From assembly GCF_003086295.3 (NCBI RefSeq), contig NC_092054.1:59683546-59747545 (forward strand): a stretch of DNA of 64,000 nt. Direction: 5' to 3'. Source of the DNA: Arachis hypogaea (lineage: Eukaryota; Streptophyta; Magnoliopsida; Fabales; Fabaceae). Below are positions 35,497 through 46,197 of this stretch, one piece after another; positions within the stretch are counted from its first letter, which is position 1; each line of letters begins with the position of its first letter. The translations under genes were made by a program, and so were the position numbers. The notes under the pieces are model-generated. The model was not told where the DNA came from, searched no databases, and was given only the letters and a program-made list of their open reading frames with translations.

Positions 35497-37133
35497 TGGT
35501 GCAGGAAATTGTGATCTCAACTGCACCAACAACTTGGTACGCACGATCGTAATCTCAACTCTTTTTTACAATTTCGCACAACTAACTAGCAAGTACACTG
35601 GGTCGTCCAAGTAATAAACCTTACGTGAGTAAGGGTCGATCCCACAGAGATTGTCAGCTTGAAGCAAGCTATGGTCATCCTTGTAAATCTCAGTCAGGTG
35701 GATTCAAATGGTTATAAGGTTTTGATAATTAAAAGATAAATAAAATATAAAATAGGATAGAAATACTTATGTAATTCATAGGTAGGAATTTCAGATAAGC
35801 GTCTGGAGATGCTTTGTTGCTTTAGAACCTCTGCTTTCCTATTGCCTTCTTCCAACCATGCATTACCTCCTTCCATGGCAAGCTGTATGATCCTCTTGGA
35901 TGAAAACAAATCCATCTGCGCTGTCACCGTAGGGCTAATCATCTGTCGGTTCCCGCTAGCGTCGGAATAGGACCATGGTCCTTTTGCACACTGTCACTTG
36001 TGCCCCACATTCGCAGGTTTGAAGCTCATCACAGTCATTCCTTCCCAGATCCTACTCGGAATACCACAGACAAGGTTTAGACATTTTGGATCTCAGGAAT
36101 GGCTGCCAATAATTCTAGCCTATACCACGAAGGTTCTAATCTTAGATTAGAAACCCAAGAGAGTATACTCCAGCTGTCATCCAATGACTACATTGAACAT
36201 CATGTAGATCGCTTTGTGGTTGTCAGGCACGCGACCTTGGCTAAGCGAGTAACGAAGATTGGGTGATTGTCACGGGTCACCCCTTCATTCTGACTTAACT
36301 AAATTAAGTACGAGAGTATATCTTGGAGAAGTAGGCGTGAATTGAATAGAAAATAGTAGTAATTGCATTAGAAAATAGTATATCTATGGGTGTAGAAACT
36401 CCACCGTAGAAAATACATAAGTGAAAGGTCTAGGCATGGCCGTGAGGCCAGCCCCCATGGTCTAAGGACTAAACGTTCAGAGATTAAAAACTTCTAAAAT
36501 AAATCTCTAAAAGTAGTTTTTATACTAAACTAGTAACTAGGGTTTACAAAAAATGAGTAACTAAGTGCAGATGGTGCAGAAATCCACTTCCGGGGCCTAC
36601 TTGGTGTTTTCTTGGGCTGAGCATTGAAGCTTTTTCGTGCTTAGGCTGTTCCTGGAGTTAAACGCCAGCTTTGGTGCCAGTTTGAGTGTTTATCTCCAAT
36701 TCTGGTGCCAGTTTGGGCATTTTACACGAAGATGTTTTAGGCTGACTTTGAACGCCATTTTGGGCCATCAAATCTCGGGCAAAGTATGGACTATTATATA
36801 TTGCTAGAAATCCTAGGATGTCTACTTTCCAACGCAATTGAGAGTTTGCCAATTGAGCTTTTTTAGCTCCAGAAAATTCATTTCGAGTGCAGGAGGGTCA
36901 GAATCCAATAGCATCTGCAATCCTTTTTCAGCCTCTGAATCAGATTTTTGCTTAGATCCCTCAATTTCAGCCAGAAAATACTTGAAATCACGGAAAAACA
37001 CACAAACTCATAGTAAAGTCCAGAAATGTGATTTTAAAATAAAAACTAACAAAAATATAATAAAAATTAACTAAAACATGCTAAAAACTATGTAAAAACA
37101 ATGCCAAAAAGGGTATAAATTATCCGCTCATCA
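35497..37133 (-). repeat. 3' LTR of E2 (1637 bp)
   Basis: Minus strand TGATGAGCGG (37133) to TGCACCA (35497). Highly similar to the 5' copy. It lacks a ~45-bp piece (around 45408-45445 of the 5' LTR) and a ~57-bp local duplication found there. Confidence 0.9.
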
Positions 37134-38325
37134 CAACACCAAACTTAAATTGTTGCTTGTCCCCAAGCAATTGAAAACAAAATAGGATAAAAAGAAGAGA
37201 ATATACAATGAATTCCAAACTTATCAATGAACTTAGTTCTAATTAGATGAGCGGGACTTGTAGCCTTTTTGCTTCTGAACAGTTTTGGCATCTCACTTTA
37301 TCCTTTGAAGTTCAGAATGATTGGCATCTATAGGAACTTAGAATTCAAATAGTGTTATTGATTCTCCTATTTCAGTATGTTGATTCTTGAACACATCTAC
37401 TTTATGAGTCTTGGCCGTGACCCTAAGCATTTTGTTTTCCAGTATTACCACCGGATATATAAATGCCACAGACACATAACGGGGTGAACCTTTTTAGATT
37501 GTGACTTAGCTTTGCTAGAGTCCCCAGTTAGAGGTGTCCAGAGCTCTTAAGCACACTCTTTTTGCTTTGAACCACGACTTTAACCGCTTAGTCTCAAGTT
37601 TTTCACTTGACACCTTCACGCCACAAGCACATGTTTAGGGACAGCTTGGTTTAGCCGCTTAGGCCAGGATTTTATTCCTATGGGCCCTCCTATCCATTAA
37701 TGCTCAAAGCCTTGGATCCTTTTTTATTACCCTTGCCTTTTGGTTTAAAGGGCTATTGGCTTTTTCTGCTTGCTTTTTCTTCTTTTTTTTTCTTTTTTTT
37801 TTCGCCATTTTTTTCTGCAAGCTTTGTGTTCACTGCTTTTTCTTACTTCAAGAATCAATTCTATGATTTTTCAGATTATCAAATAACATTTCTCCTTTTT
37901 CTTTATTCTTTCAAGAGCCAACAATTTTAACATTCATAAACAACAAATTCAAAAAAAAATATGCACTGTTCAAGCATTCATTCAGAAAACAAAAGGTATT
38001 GCCACCACATCAAAATAATTAAACTAATTTCAAGATAGAATTCGAAATCATGTACTTCTTGTTCTTTTGCAATTAAAAATATTTTTCATTTAAGAAAGGT
38101 GAAGGATTCATAGGACATTCATAGCTTTAAGGCATAGACACTTAAACACTAATGATCATGTAATAAAGACACAAACATAAATAAAACATAAGGCATAGGA
38201 AATGAAAAATAGAAAAATAAGGAACAAGAAAATTAAAGAACGGGTCCACCTTAGTGATAGCGGCTAGTTCTTCCTCTTGAAGATCTTATGGAGTGCTTTA
38301 GCTCCTCTATGTCTCTTCCTTGCCT
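37134..38325 (-). other. E2 3' non-coding region
   Basis: Minus-strand sequence between ORF3 and the 3' LTR. Directly beside the LTR the minus strand reads AAGTTTGGTGT (37146-37136), the motif iterated in the leader. No gene is seen; 37760-37810 is T-rich. Confidence 0.6.
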
Positions 38326-39408
38326 TTATTGCTCCTCCCTCATGGCTCTTTGGTCTTCTCTAATTTCATGGAGGAGGATGGAATGCTCTTGGTGCTCCAC
38401 CCTTAGTTGTCCCATGTTGGAACTCAATTCTCCTAGGGAGGTGTTGACTTGCTCCCAATAGTTTTGTGGAGGAAAGTGCATCCCTTGAGGTATCTCAGGG
38501 ATTTCTAGATGAGGAACTTCCTCATGCTCTTGTTGAGGTCCATGAGTGGGCTCTCTTGTTTGCTTCATCCTTTTCTTAGTGATGGACTTGTCCTCTTCAA
38601 TAAGGGTGTCTTCCTCTATAACAACTCCAGCTGAATTGTATAGGTGACAAATGAGATGAGAGAAGGCTAACCTTGCCAAAGTAGAGGGCTTATCTGCCAC
38701 CTTGTAGAGTTCTAAAGATATGATCTCATGAACTTCTACTTCCTCTCCACTCATGATATTATAGATCATGATAGTCCGGTCTATAGTAACTTCAGACTGG
38801 TTGCTAGTAGGAATGATTGAGCGTTGGATGAACTCCAACCATCCCCTAGCCACGGGTTTGAGGTCAAGCCTTCTTAGTTGAACCGGCTTGCCTCTTGTGT
38901 CTCTCTTCCATTGAGCGCCTTCCACACAAATGTCTCTAAGGACTTGGTCCAACATTTGATCAAAGTTGACCCTTCTAGTGAAAGGGTGAGGATCTCCTTG
39001 CATCATTGGCAAGTTAAATGCCAACCTCACATTTTCTGGACTAAAATCCAAGTAATTCCCCCGAACCATTGTGAGCCAATTCTTTGGGTTTGGGTTCACA
39101 CTTTGGTCATAGTTCTTAGTGATCCATGCATTGGCATAGAACTCTTGAACCATTAAGATCCCGACTTGTTGAATGGGGTTGGTGAGAATTTCCCAACCTC
39201 TTCTTCGGACTTCCTGTCGGATCTCCGGATATTCACTCTTTTTGAGCTTAAAGGGGACCTCAGAGGTCACCTTTTTCTTGGCCACAAATTCATAGAAGTG
39301 GTCTTGATGCACTTTTGAGATGAATCTCTCCATCTCCCATGACTCGGAGGTGGAAGAAATTGCCTTCCCTTTCCTCTTTCTAGAGGTTTCTTCGGCCTTA
39401 GGTGCCAT
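38326..39408 (-). CDS. ORF3: uncharacterised plant retroelement protein (E2)
   Basis: Open frame of 360 codons from ATG at 39408. N-terminus is basic and Ser-rich (KRKGKAISSTSESWEMERFI). The core contains EFYANAWITKNYDQ, VRGNYLDFSPENVRLAFNLP and MIYNIMSGEEVEVHEIISLE, and the C-terminus is a likely coiled coil (LGELSSNMGQLRVEHQEHSI). It is the intact counterpart of the broken ORF at 11219-12153. I recall such proteins as the 'putative plant transposon protein' family, found 3' of pol in Athila-like elements. No catalytic motif and no signal peptide or transmembrane segment is evident, so an envelope role is not supported. Confidence 0.7.
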   Translation of the reverse strand: MAPKAEETSRKRKGKAISSTSESWEMERFISKVHQDHFYEFVAKKKVTSEVPFKLKKSEYPEIRQEVRRRGWEILTNPIQQVGILMVQEFYANAWITKNYDQSVNPNPKNWLTMVRGNYLDFSPENVRLAFNLPMMQGDPHPFTRRVNFDQMLDQVLRDICVEGAQWKRDTRGKPVQLRRLDLKPVARGWLEFIQRSIIPTSNQSEVTIDRTIMIYNIMSGEEVEVHEIISLELYKVADKPSTLARLAFSHLICHLYNSAGVVIEEDTLIEEDKSITKKRMKQTREPTHGPQQEHEEVPHLEIPEIPQGMHFPPQNYWEQVNTSLGELSSNMGQLRVEHQEHSILLHEIREDQRAMREEQ

Positions 39409-39445
39409 TAGTGGTTATAAAAAAATAAAAAACTTAAGCTTTTCC

Positions 39446-39456
39446 ACACCAAACTT
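39446..39456 (-). other. AAGTTTGGTGT motif upstream of ORF3 (E2)
   Basis: Exact copy of the leader motif, 38-48 bases upstream of the ORF3 start codon on the minus strand. Another exact copy lies at 40392-40402 between protease codons and the hairpin. A role in initiation or packaging cannot be inferred from sequence alone. Confidence 0.55.
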
Positions 39457-39904
39457 AGAAGATTTGCTCGTCCTCAAGCAAAAGGAGAAAGAAAGGAGTA
39501 GAAGAAGAAGAAATAGAGGAGATGGAGGGGGTATGTGTTTCGGCCAAGAGGGAGAGAAGTGTGTATATTGTGTGAAAATGAAGGTAGTGAGGAGGGGTAT
39601 TTATAGGGTAAGAGAGGGGGGTTCGGTTATGAAGGGGAGGGTTTGGGAGGGAAATGGTTTGAATTTGAATGGTGAGGTAGGGGGATTTAATGATGGATGG
39701 ATGTGAGTGGTGAAGAGGTTGTGGGGAAGAGGGTAGGATTTGATAGGTGAAGGGTATTTGGGGAAGAGGTATTGAGGTAATTGGTTAATGGTGTTTGGGG
39801 AAGAGTGTTATGAAAAGGTGTGAAGAGGAGAGAAGAAGAAGTGGGGTAGGTGGGGATTCTGTGGGGCCCACAGATCCTGAGGTGTCAAAGAATTTGAGTC
39901 CCTG

Positions 39905-40145
39905 CACCAATCTAGCGTTCAAACGCCCATTCTGTGCCAAATCTGGCATTTAATTCCAGCTCTGCTACCTTTCCTGGCGTTAAACACCACTCTGCTGCCC
40001 ATTTCTGGCGTTTAACGCCAGCCAGACGCCAGACAGCCCTTTCTGGCGTTAAACGCCCAGAGTGCTACCCATTCTGGCGTTTAACGCCTAGAATGCTGCC
40101 AGGCTGGGCGTTAAACGCCCATTCTGCTATCCTTACTGGCGTAGT
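39905..40145. repeat. GGCGTTTAACGCC palindrome array (E2)
   Basis: Seven or more units; clear ones at 40006-40020 (TGGCGTTTAACGCCA), 40044-40058, 40075-40088 and 40106-40120 (GGGCGTTAAACGCCC), separated by 15-35 bp of CTGCTACCC-type spacer. Arms GGCGTT/AACGCC surround one base. CG content is far above the flanks. Homologous units are in E1 (6355-6426) and degenerate ones in the LTRs. Confidence 0.9.
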
Positions 40146-40291
40146 AAGCCTGTCCTCCATGGTGTGCTATTTTTAATGCTGTTTTTCATTCTATTTTTTA
40201 TTTTTTTGTTGTTTTTATGACTTCACATGATCATCAACCTAAAGAAAACATAAAATAATAATGAAAAATAAATAAATATAATTAAATAACA

Positions 40292-40307
40292 TTGGGTTGC
40301 CTCCCAA
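40292..40307 (-). other. conserved 16-bp hairpin (E2)
   Basis: Minus strand TTGGGAGGCAACCCAA, identical to 6180-6195 in E1, close to the protease stop. Confidence 0.6.
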
Positions 40308-40357
40308 CAAGTGCTTCTTTAATGTTAATAGCTTGACAGTGAAGCTCCTAGAGAGCT

Positions 40358-41263
40358 TCACAGAGACTCAGAGCTTAATGATGGCCTCCCAACACCAAAC
40401 TTAGAAGTTGAGTGTAGGGGCTCTGTTTGACTCTGTATTGAGAGAAGCTTTTCATGCTTCCTCTCCATGGTTACAGAAGAAGATCCTTGAGCCTTAAACA
40501 CAAGGTAGTCCTCATTCAATTGAAGGACTAACTCTCCTCTGTCCACATCAATCACAGCTCTTGCTGTGGTTAGGAAGGGTCTTCCAAGGATGATGGGTTC
40601 ATCCTCTTCCTTCCTAGTGTCTAGGATTATGAATTCAACAGGGATGTATAGGCCTTCAACCTTCACTAAGACATCCTCTACAAGTTCATAAGCCTGTTTC
40701 CTTGAATTGTCTGCCATCTCTAGTAAGATTCTTGCAGCTTGCACCTCAAAGATCCCTAGTTTCTCCATTACAGAGAGGGGCATGAGGTTTATACTTGATC
40801 CCAGGTCACACAGAGCCTTCTCAAAGGTCATGGTGCCTATGGTACAAGGTATTAAGAACTTTCCAGGATCCTGTTTCTTCTGAGGTAATTTTAGTTGAAC
40901 CAGATCATTTAGTTTATTGATGAGTAATGGAAGTTCATCCTCCCAAGTCTCATTACCAAATAACTTGGCATTCAGCTTTATGATTGCTCCTAGATATTGA
41001 GCAACTTGCTCTTCAATAATATCTTCATCTTCTTCAGAGGAAGAATACTCATCAGAGCTCATGAATGGCAACAGTAAGTTCAATAGAATCTCTATGGTCT
41101 CTATATGTGCCTCAGATTCCTTTGGTTCCTCATTAAGGAACTCCTGAGTGGCCAGTGGACGTCTATTGAGGTTTTCCTCAATGGAATTCACTGCCTCTCC
41201 CTCCTCTATAGGTTCGGCCGTGTGGGGTATGTTGATGGCCTTGCACTCTCTTTTTGGATTCTC
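40358..41263 (-). pseudogene. retropepsin region of Gag-Pro (E2)
   Basis: Continues the gag frame after a single TAA (41264-41266). Contains LIPCTIGTMTFEKALCDLGS followed by SINLMPLSVMEKLG; the retropepsin motif reads CDLGSSINLMP, where DLGA or DTGA is usual. The flap-side PIILGRPFLTTARAVIDV follows. It ends at 40358 with SLSSESL and no RT. Within one frame it runs about 300 codons. The protein could be active only if the preceding stop is bypassed or initiation occurs at Met 41191. Confidence 0.8.
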
Positions 41264-42637
41264 TTATGTATTGCTTGGGAGAGTACTAGGAGGGAGTTCA
41301 GTAACTCTTTTACTCAGCTGACCCACTTGTGCCTCCAAATTTCTAATGGAGGACCTTGCTTCAGTCATGAAACTGAGAGTGGTCTTAGATAGATCAGAGA
41401 CTACAGTTGCTAAGTCAGAGTGGCTCTGCTTAGAATTCTCTGTCTGTTGCTGAGAAGATGATGGAAAAGGTTTGCTATTGCCAAACCGTGCTCTCCCACC
41501 ATTATTATTATAGAAGCCTTGATTAGGCTTTTGTTGATCTTTCCATGAGAGATTAGGATGATTCCTCCATGAAGGATTATAGGTGTTTCCATAGGATTCT
41601 CCCATGTAATTCACCTCTTCCATTGAAGGATTCTCAAGATCATAAGCTTCTTCTTCAGAGGAAGCTTCCTTAGTACTGCCTGTTGTTGATTGCATTCCAG
41701 ACAGACTCTGAGAAATCATATTGATTTGCTGAGTCAATATTTTATTCTGAGCCAATATGGCATTCAGAGTATCAATCTCCAGAACTCCTTTCTTCTGGGT
41801 TGTCCCATTATTCACAGGATTTCTTTCAGAAGTATACATGAATTGGTTATTTACAACCATTTCAATGAGTTCTTGGGCTTCTTCAGGTGTCTTCTTCAGA
41901 TGAAGAGATTCACCAGCAGAGTTGTCCAATGACATCTTGGATAATTCAGACAGACCATCATAGAATATGCATATGATGCTCCATTCTGAAAGCATGCCAG
42001 AAGGACACCTTCTGATCAATTGCTTGTATCTTTCCCAAGCTTCATAGAGGGATTCACCTTCCTTCTGTCTGAAGGTTTGGACTTCCACTCTAAGCTTGCT
42101 CAACTTTTGAGGTGGAAAGAATTTAGCCAAGAAAGCATTGACCAACTTTTTCCAAGAGTTCAGGCTATCTTTAGGTTGTGAGTCCAACCATGTCCTAGCT
42201 CTGTCTCTTACAGCAAAGGGAAAAAGCATAAGTCTGTAGACCTCAGGATTAACCCCATTGATCTTAACAGTGTCACAGATTTGCAAGAATTCAGCTAAAA
42301 ACTGATGAGGATCTTCCAATGGAAGTCCATGAAACTTGCAATTCTGCTGCATCAGAGAAACTAATTGAGGCTTAAGCTCAAAATTGTTTGCTCCAATTGC
42401 AGGAATTGAGATGCTCCTTCCACAGAAGTCAGAAGAGGGTGCAATAAAGTCACCAAGCATCTTCCTTGCATCTCCACCATTGTTATTGGGTTCGGCCATC
42501 TCTTCTTCTTTTTCAAAAAATTCTGTCAGGTCCTCTCCATAGTGTTGTGCTTTAGCTTCTCTTAGCTTCCTCTTTAGAGTCCTTTCAGGTTCCAGATCAG
42601 CTTCAATAAGAATGTTCTTATCCTTGTTCCTGCTCAT
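41264..42637 (-). CDS. gag: Gag of Athila-type element E2
   Basis: Open frame of 457 codons (ATG 42637), MSRNKDKNILIEADLEPERT to PPSTLPSNT. The Retrotrans_gag core lies at about residues 125-225: FPFAVRDRARTWLDSQPKDS, WKKLVNAFLAKFFPPQKLSK, FRQKEGESLYEAWERYKQLI and RRCPSGMLSEWSIICIFYDG. The C-terminal part is Asn/Gln/Ser-rich, followed by a short coiled-coil-like segment (SIRNLEAQVGQLSKRVTELP). I see no CCHC knuckle. Gag forms the virus-like particle. It ends at TAA 41264, after which the same frame continues into protease. Structurally intact for gag alone. Confidence 0.85.
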   Translation of the reverse strand: MSRNKDKNILIEADLEPERTLKRKLREAKAQHYGEDLTEFFEKEEEMAEPNNNGGDARKMLGDFIAPSSDFCGRSISIPAIGANNFELKPQLVSLMQQNCKFHGLPLEDPHQFLAEFLQICDTVKINGVNPEVYRLMLFPFAVRDRARTWLDSQPKDSLNSWKKLVNAFLAKFFPPQKLSKLRVEVQTFRQKEGESLYEAWERYKQLIRRCPSGMLSEWSIICIFYDGLSELSKMSLDNSAGESLHLKKTPEEAQELIEMVVNNQFMYTSERNPVNNGTTQKKGVLEIDTLNAILAQNKILTQQINMISQSLSGMQSTTGSTKEASSEEEAYDLENPSMEEVNYMGESYGNTYNPSWRNHPNLSWKDQQKPNQGFYNNNGGRARFGNSKPFPSSSQQQTENSKQSHSDLATVVSDLSKTTLSFMTEARSSIRNLEAQVGQLSKRVTELPPSTLPSNT

Positions 42638-44458
42638 ATGAAAAAGAAGAGAACAGAAAAAGAAGAGGAATTCTCTATGTCACAGTATAGAGATTCCTTA
42701 TGTGAGTAGAAGAAGAGAAGAATAGAAGAATGAGAAGAGAGAAATTCGAACACAGAGGGGGAGAGAGGGTTCGAATTTTAAAAAGAAGAGAAGTGTTAAT
42801 AAATAAATAAATAAATAGAAAGAGATGAGAGAGAGAGAATTCAAATTTTAAATTAAAATAAAAGAAAATTATTTTTTTGTTTTTATTTTAATTATTGGTT
42901 AGTATTCGAAAATTAAGGGAAGAAATAAAAGTAAATTGAAAGCTAAATAAATTACTTAATTAAAAAGATTTTTGAAAAAGTGGTTAGTGATTTTCGAAAA
43001 TTGGAGAGAGAAAAGTAGTTAGGTAGTTTTGAAAAAGATATGATTGAAATAGTAAACTTTTAAAATAAAACAAAAAGTTAAGTGGCTAATTGAAAAAGAT
43101 TTGAAAATCAATTTTGAAAAGATAAGAAGTTAGAAAAGATTTTGAAATTGATTTTGAAAGGATATGATCTGAAAGTTATTTTGAAAAAGATTTGAAAAGG
43201 AAATTAAAAAGATTTGATTTTGAAAATTAAAGTTGATTACTTGACTAACAAGAAACTAAAAGATATGATTCTAGAATTTAAAGATTGATCCTTTCTTAAT
43301 AGGCAAGTAACAACTTAAAATTTTTGAATCAAAATATTAATTGCTAGTATTAATTTCGAAAATATGAAATAAAAATAAGAAAAAGATTTTGAAAATCAAT
43401 TTTAAAATTTTCAAAAAACATGAAAGGAAATTGAAAAAGATTTGATTTTGAAAAATATCAAATTTTTAAATTTAAATTTGACTTGATTAACAAGAAACAA
43501 CTAAATTTTAAAACTTTATGATTAAATCAATTCAAATTTCGAAATTTATGAGTAAAATAAGGGAAAGATATTTTTTTATTTTTAATGAGGAAAGAGACAA
43601 ACATAAAAATGATGCAAAACACAAGAAATTAATATCAAAACTAATAATGCATGCAAGAACACTTTGAATGTCAAGATGAACATCAAGAACACTTTGAAGA
43701 TCAAGATGAACATCAAGAACATATTTTTGAAAATTTTTAAGAAAAGAAAGATATGCAAGACACCAAACTTAAAAATTTTTATTCTATAGACACCAATAAT
43801 TCAAAAAATGCATATGAAAAACAAGAAAAGACACCAACAAGAGAAATTTAAAGATCAAACAAAGAAAATCATCAAGAACAACTTGAAAATCATGAAAGAC
43901 ACATGCATGAGTTTTCGAAAATTTTTTGAAAATTTAAAACATGCAATTGACACCAAACTTAAAATTTGATACTAGACTCAAACAAGAAACACAAAATATT
44001 TTTGATTTTATGATTTTATTTTTTTTGTAATTTTTCGAAAATTAATTGGAAAAAAGAAAAATAAATAAATTCAAAATTTTTAATAGGAATTCTAGGAATC
44101 ATGCAATGTTAGTCTAAAGCTTCAGTCTAAAAAGATTAGACATGGCTAGCCAAGCTTCAGCAGGACATTACATACAACAGCTAAATTGAGGAGAAAGATA
44201 AAGAAGCTCTTCTAAGGATAAGTGAAACCTCGGTCCAAAAGATTAGACATGGCTTAACAGCCAGCCAGGATTCAACATATCTCATGAAACTCTAGAATTC
44301 ATTCTTAAAAATTTTGAAGAACATATATTTTTATTATTATTAAATTTTTTTTGAAATTTTTTTCTAAAATAAATAAAAATAAAAAAAAAGCTTAAACATA
44401 AAATAAAAGTACCTAATCTGAACAACAAGATGAACCGTCAGTTGTCCAAACTCGACAA
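42638..44458 (-). other. AT-rich leader of E2
   Basis: Non-coding, rich in GAAAAGATTTGAAAA-type words. Minus-strand AAGTTTGGTGT copies at 43770-43760 and 43960-43950, with degenerate ones between. A tandem block GAACATCAAGAACACTTTGA (plus strand) lies at 43660-43735 and matches E1 3485-3560. No gene seen. Confidence 0.7.
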
Positions 44459-44476
44459 TCCCCGGCAACGGTGCCA
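44459..44476 (-). other. primer binding site, tRNA-Asp type (E2)
   Basis: Minus strand TGGCACCGTTGCCGGGGA, one mismatch to tRNA-Asp; six bases from the LTR edge. Confidence 0.85.
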
Positions 44477-44482
44477 AAAACC

Positions 44483-46192
44483 AGGTGCACGAAATTGTGA
44501 TCTCAACTGCGCCAACAACTTGGCATGCACGATCGTAATCTCAACTCTTTTTCACAACTCCGCACAACTAACCAGTAAGTGCACTGGATTGTCCAAGTAA
44601 TAAACCTTACGTGAGTAAGGGTCGATCCCACGGAGATTGTCGGCTTGTAGCAAGCTATGGTCATCCTTGTAAATCTCAGTCAGGTGGATTCAAATGGTTA
44701 TAAGGTTTTGATAATTAAAAGATAAATAAAATATAAAATAGGATAGAAATACTTATGTAATTCATAGGTAGGAATTTCAGATAAGCGTATGGAGATGCTT
44801 TGTTGCTTCAGAACCTCTGCTTTCCTATTGCCTTCTTCTAACCATGCGTTACCTCCTTCCATGGCAAGTTGTATGATCCTCTCGGATGAAAACAAATCCA
44901 TCTGCGTTGTCACCGGAGGGCTAATCATCTGTCGGTTCCCGCTAGGGTCGGAATAGGACCATTGTCCTTTTGCACACTGTCACTTGTGCCCCACATTCGT
45001 AGGTTTGAAGCTCGTCACAGTCATTCCTTCCCAGATTTTACTCGGAATACCACAGACAAGGTTTAGACTTTCCAGATCCTGGATCCTACTCGAAATACCA
45101 CAGACAAGGTTTAGACTTTTCGGATCCCAAGAATGGCTGCCAATAATTCTAGCCTATACCACGAAGGTTTTAATCTTAGATTAGAAACCCAAGAGAGTAT
45201 ACTCCAGCTGTCGTCCAATGACTACGTTGAACATCATGTAGATCGCTTTGTGGTTGTCAGGCACGCGACCTTGGCTAAGCGAGTAACGAAAATTGGGTGA
45301 TTGTCACGGGTCACCCCTTCATTCTAACTTAACTGAATTAAGTACGAGAGTATATATTGGAGAAAAAGTAGGCGTGAATTGAATAGAAAACAGTAGTAAT
45401 TGCATTAATTCATGAAGAACAGCAGAGCTCAACACCTTAATCTATGGGGTGTAGAAACTCCACCGTAGAAAATACATAAGTGAAAGGTCTAGGCATGGCC
45501 GTGAGGCCAGCCCCCATAGTCTAAGGACTAAACATTCAGAGATTAAAAACTTCTAAAATAAATCTCTAAAAGTAGTTTTTATACTAAACTAATAACTAGG
45601 GTTTACAGAAAATGAGTAACTAAGTGCATATAGTGCAAAAATCCACTTCCAGGGCTCACTTGGTGTGTGCTTGGGCTGAGCATTGAAGCTTTTTCATGCT
45701 TAGGCTGTTCCTGGAGTTAAACACCATCTTTGGTGCCAGTTTGGGCGTTTATCTCCAATTCTGGTGCCAGTTTGGGCATTTTACGCGAAGATGTTTTAGG
45801 CTGACTTTGAACGCCAGTTTGAGCCATCAAATCTTGAGCAAAGTATAAACTATTATATATTGCTGGAAAGCCCAGGATGTCTATGTTCCAACGCAATTGA
45901 GAGCACACTAATTGGGCTTTTGTAGCCCCAGAAAATCCATTTCGAGTGCAGGAGGGTCAGAATCCAACAGCATCTGCAGTCCTTTTTCAGCCTCTGAATC
46001 AGATTTTTGCTCAGGTCCCTCAATTTCAGTAAGAAAATACCTGAAATCACTGAAAAATATACAAACTCATAGTAAAGTCCAGAAATGTGATTTTTAAATA
46101 AAAACTAATAAAAATATAATAAAAATTAACTAAAACATGCTAAAAAGTATGTAAAATCAATGCCAAAAAGGGTATAAATTATCCGCTCATCA
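44483..46192 (-). repeat. 5' LTR of E2 (1710 bp)
   Basis: Minus strand TGATGAGCGG (46192) to TGCACCT (44483; the last base differs from the canonical CA). It carries a private tandem duplication near 45040-45120 of the segment CGAAATACCACAGACAAGGT. High similarity to the 3' LTR implies a fairly recent insertion. Confidence 0.88.
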
Positions 46193-46197
46193 TGATG
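46193..46197. repeat. target-site duplication of E2, right copy (TGATG)
   Basis: Pairs with TGACG at 35492-35496. Joining the flanks restores the solo LTR sequence. Confidence 0.75.

Larger units (their letters stand above)
35497..46192 (-). mobile_element. E2: Athila-type element with gag-PR and ORF3 but no RT or integrase
   Basis: 10.7-kb element. On the minus strand: 5' LTR 46192-44483, primer site 44476-44459, leader, gag (42637), protease (to 40358), 3' palindromic region, ORF3 (39408-38326), then 3' LTR 37133-35497. RT, RNase H and integrase are absent between protease and the 3' part. The LTRs are of the E1 family. Because gag and ORF3 remain open while pol is gone, it looks like a non-autonomous derivative, possibly mobilised in trans. 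Confidence 0.85.

Noticed and set aside
38326..39408. Envelope protein for ORF3
   Set aside because: Position fits, but no signal peptide, transmembrane segment or cleavage site is visible.
40044..40120. Rho-independent terminators from GC-rich dyads
   Set aside because: The genome is eukaryotic and the dyads lack following T runs. They are an element-specific repeat.
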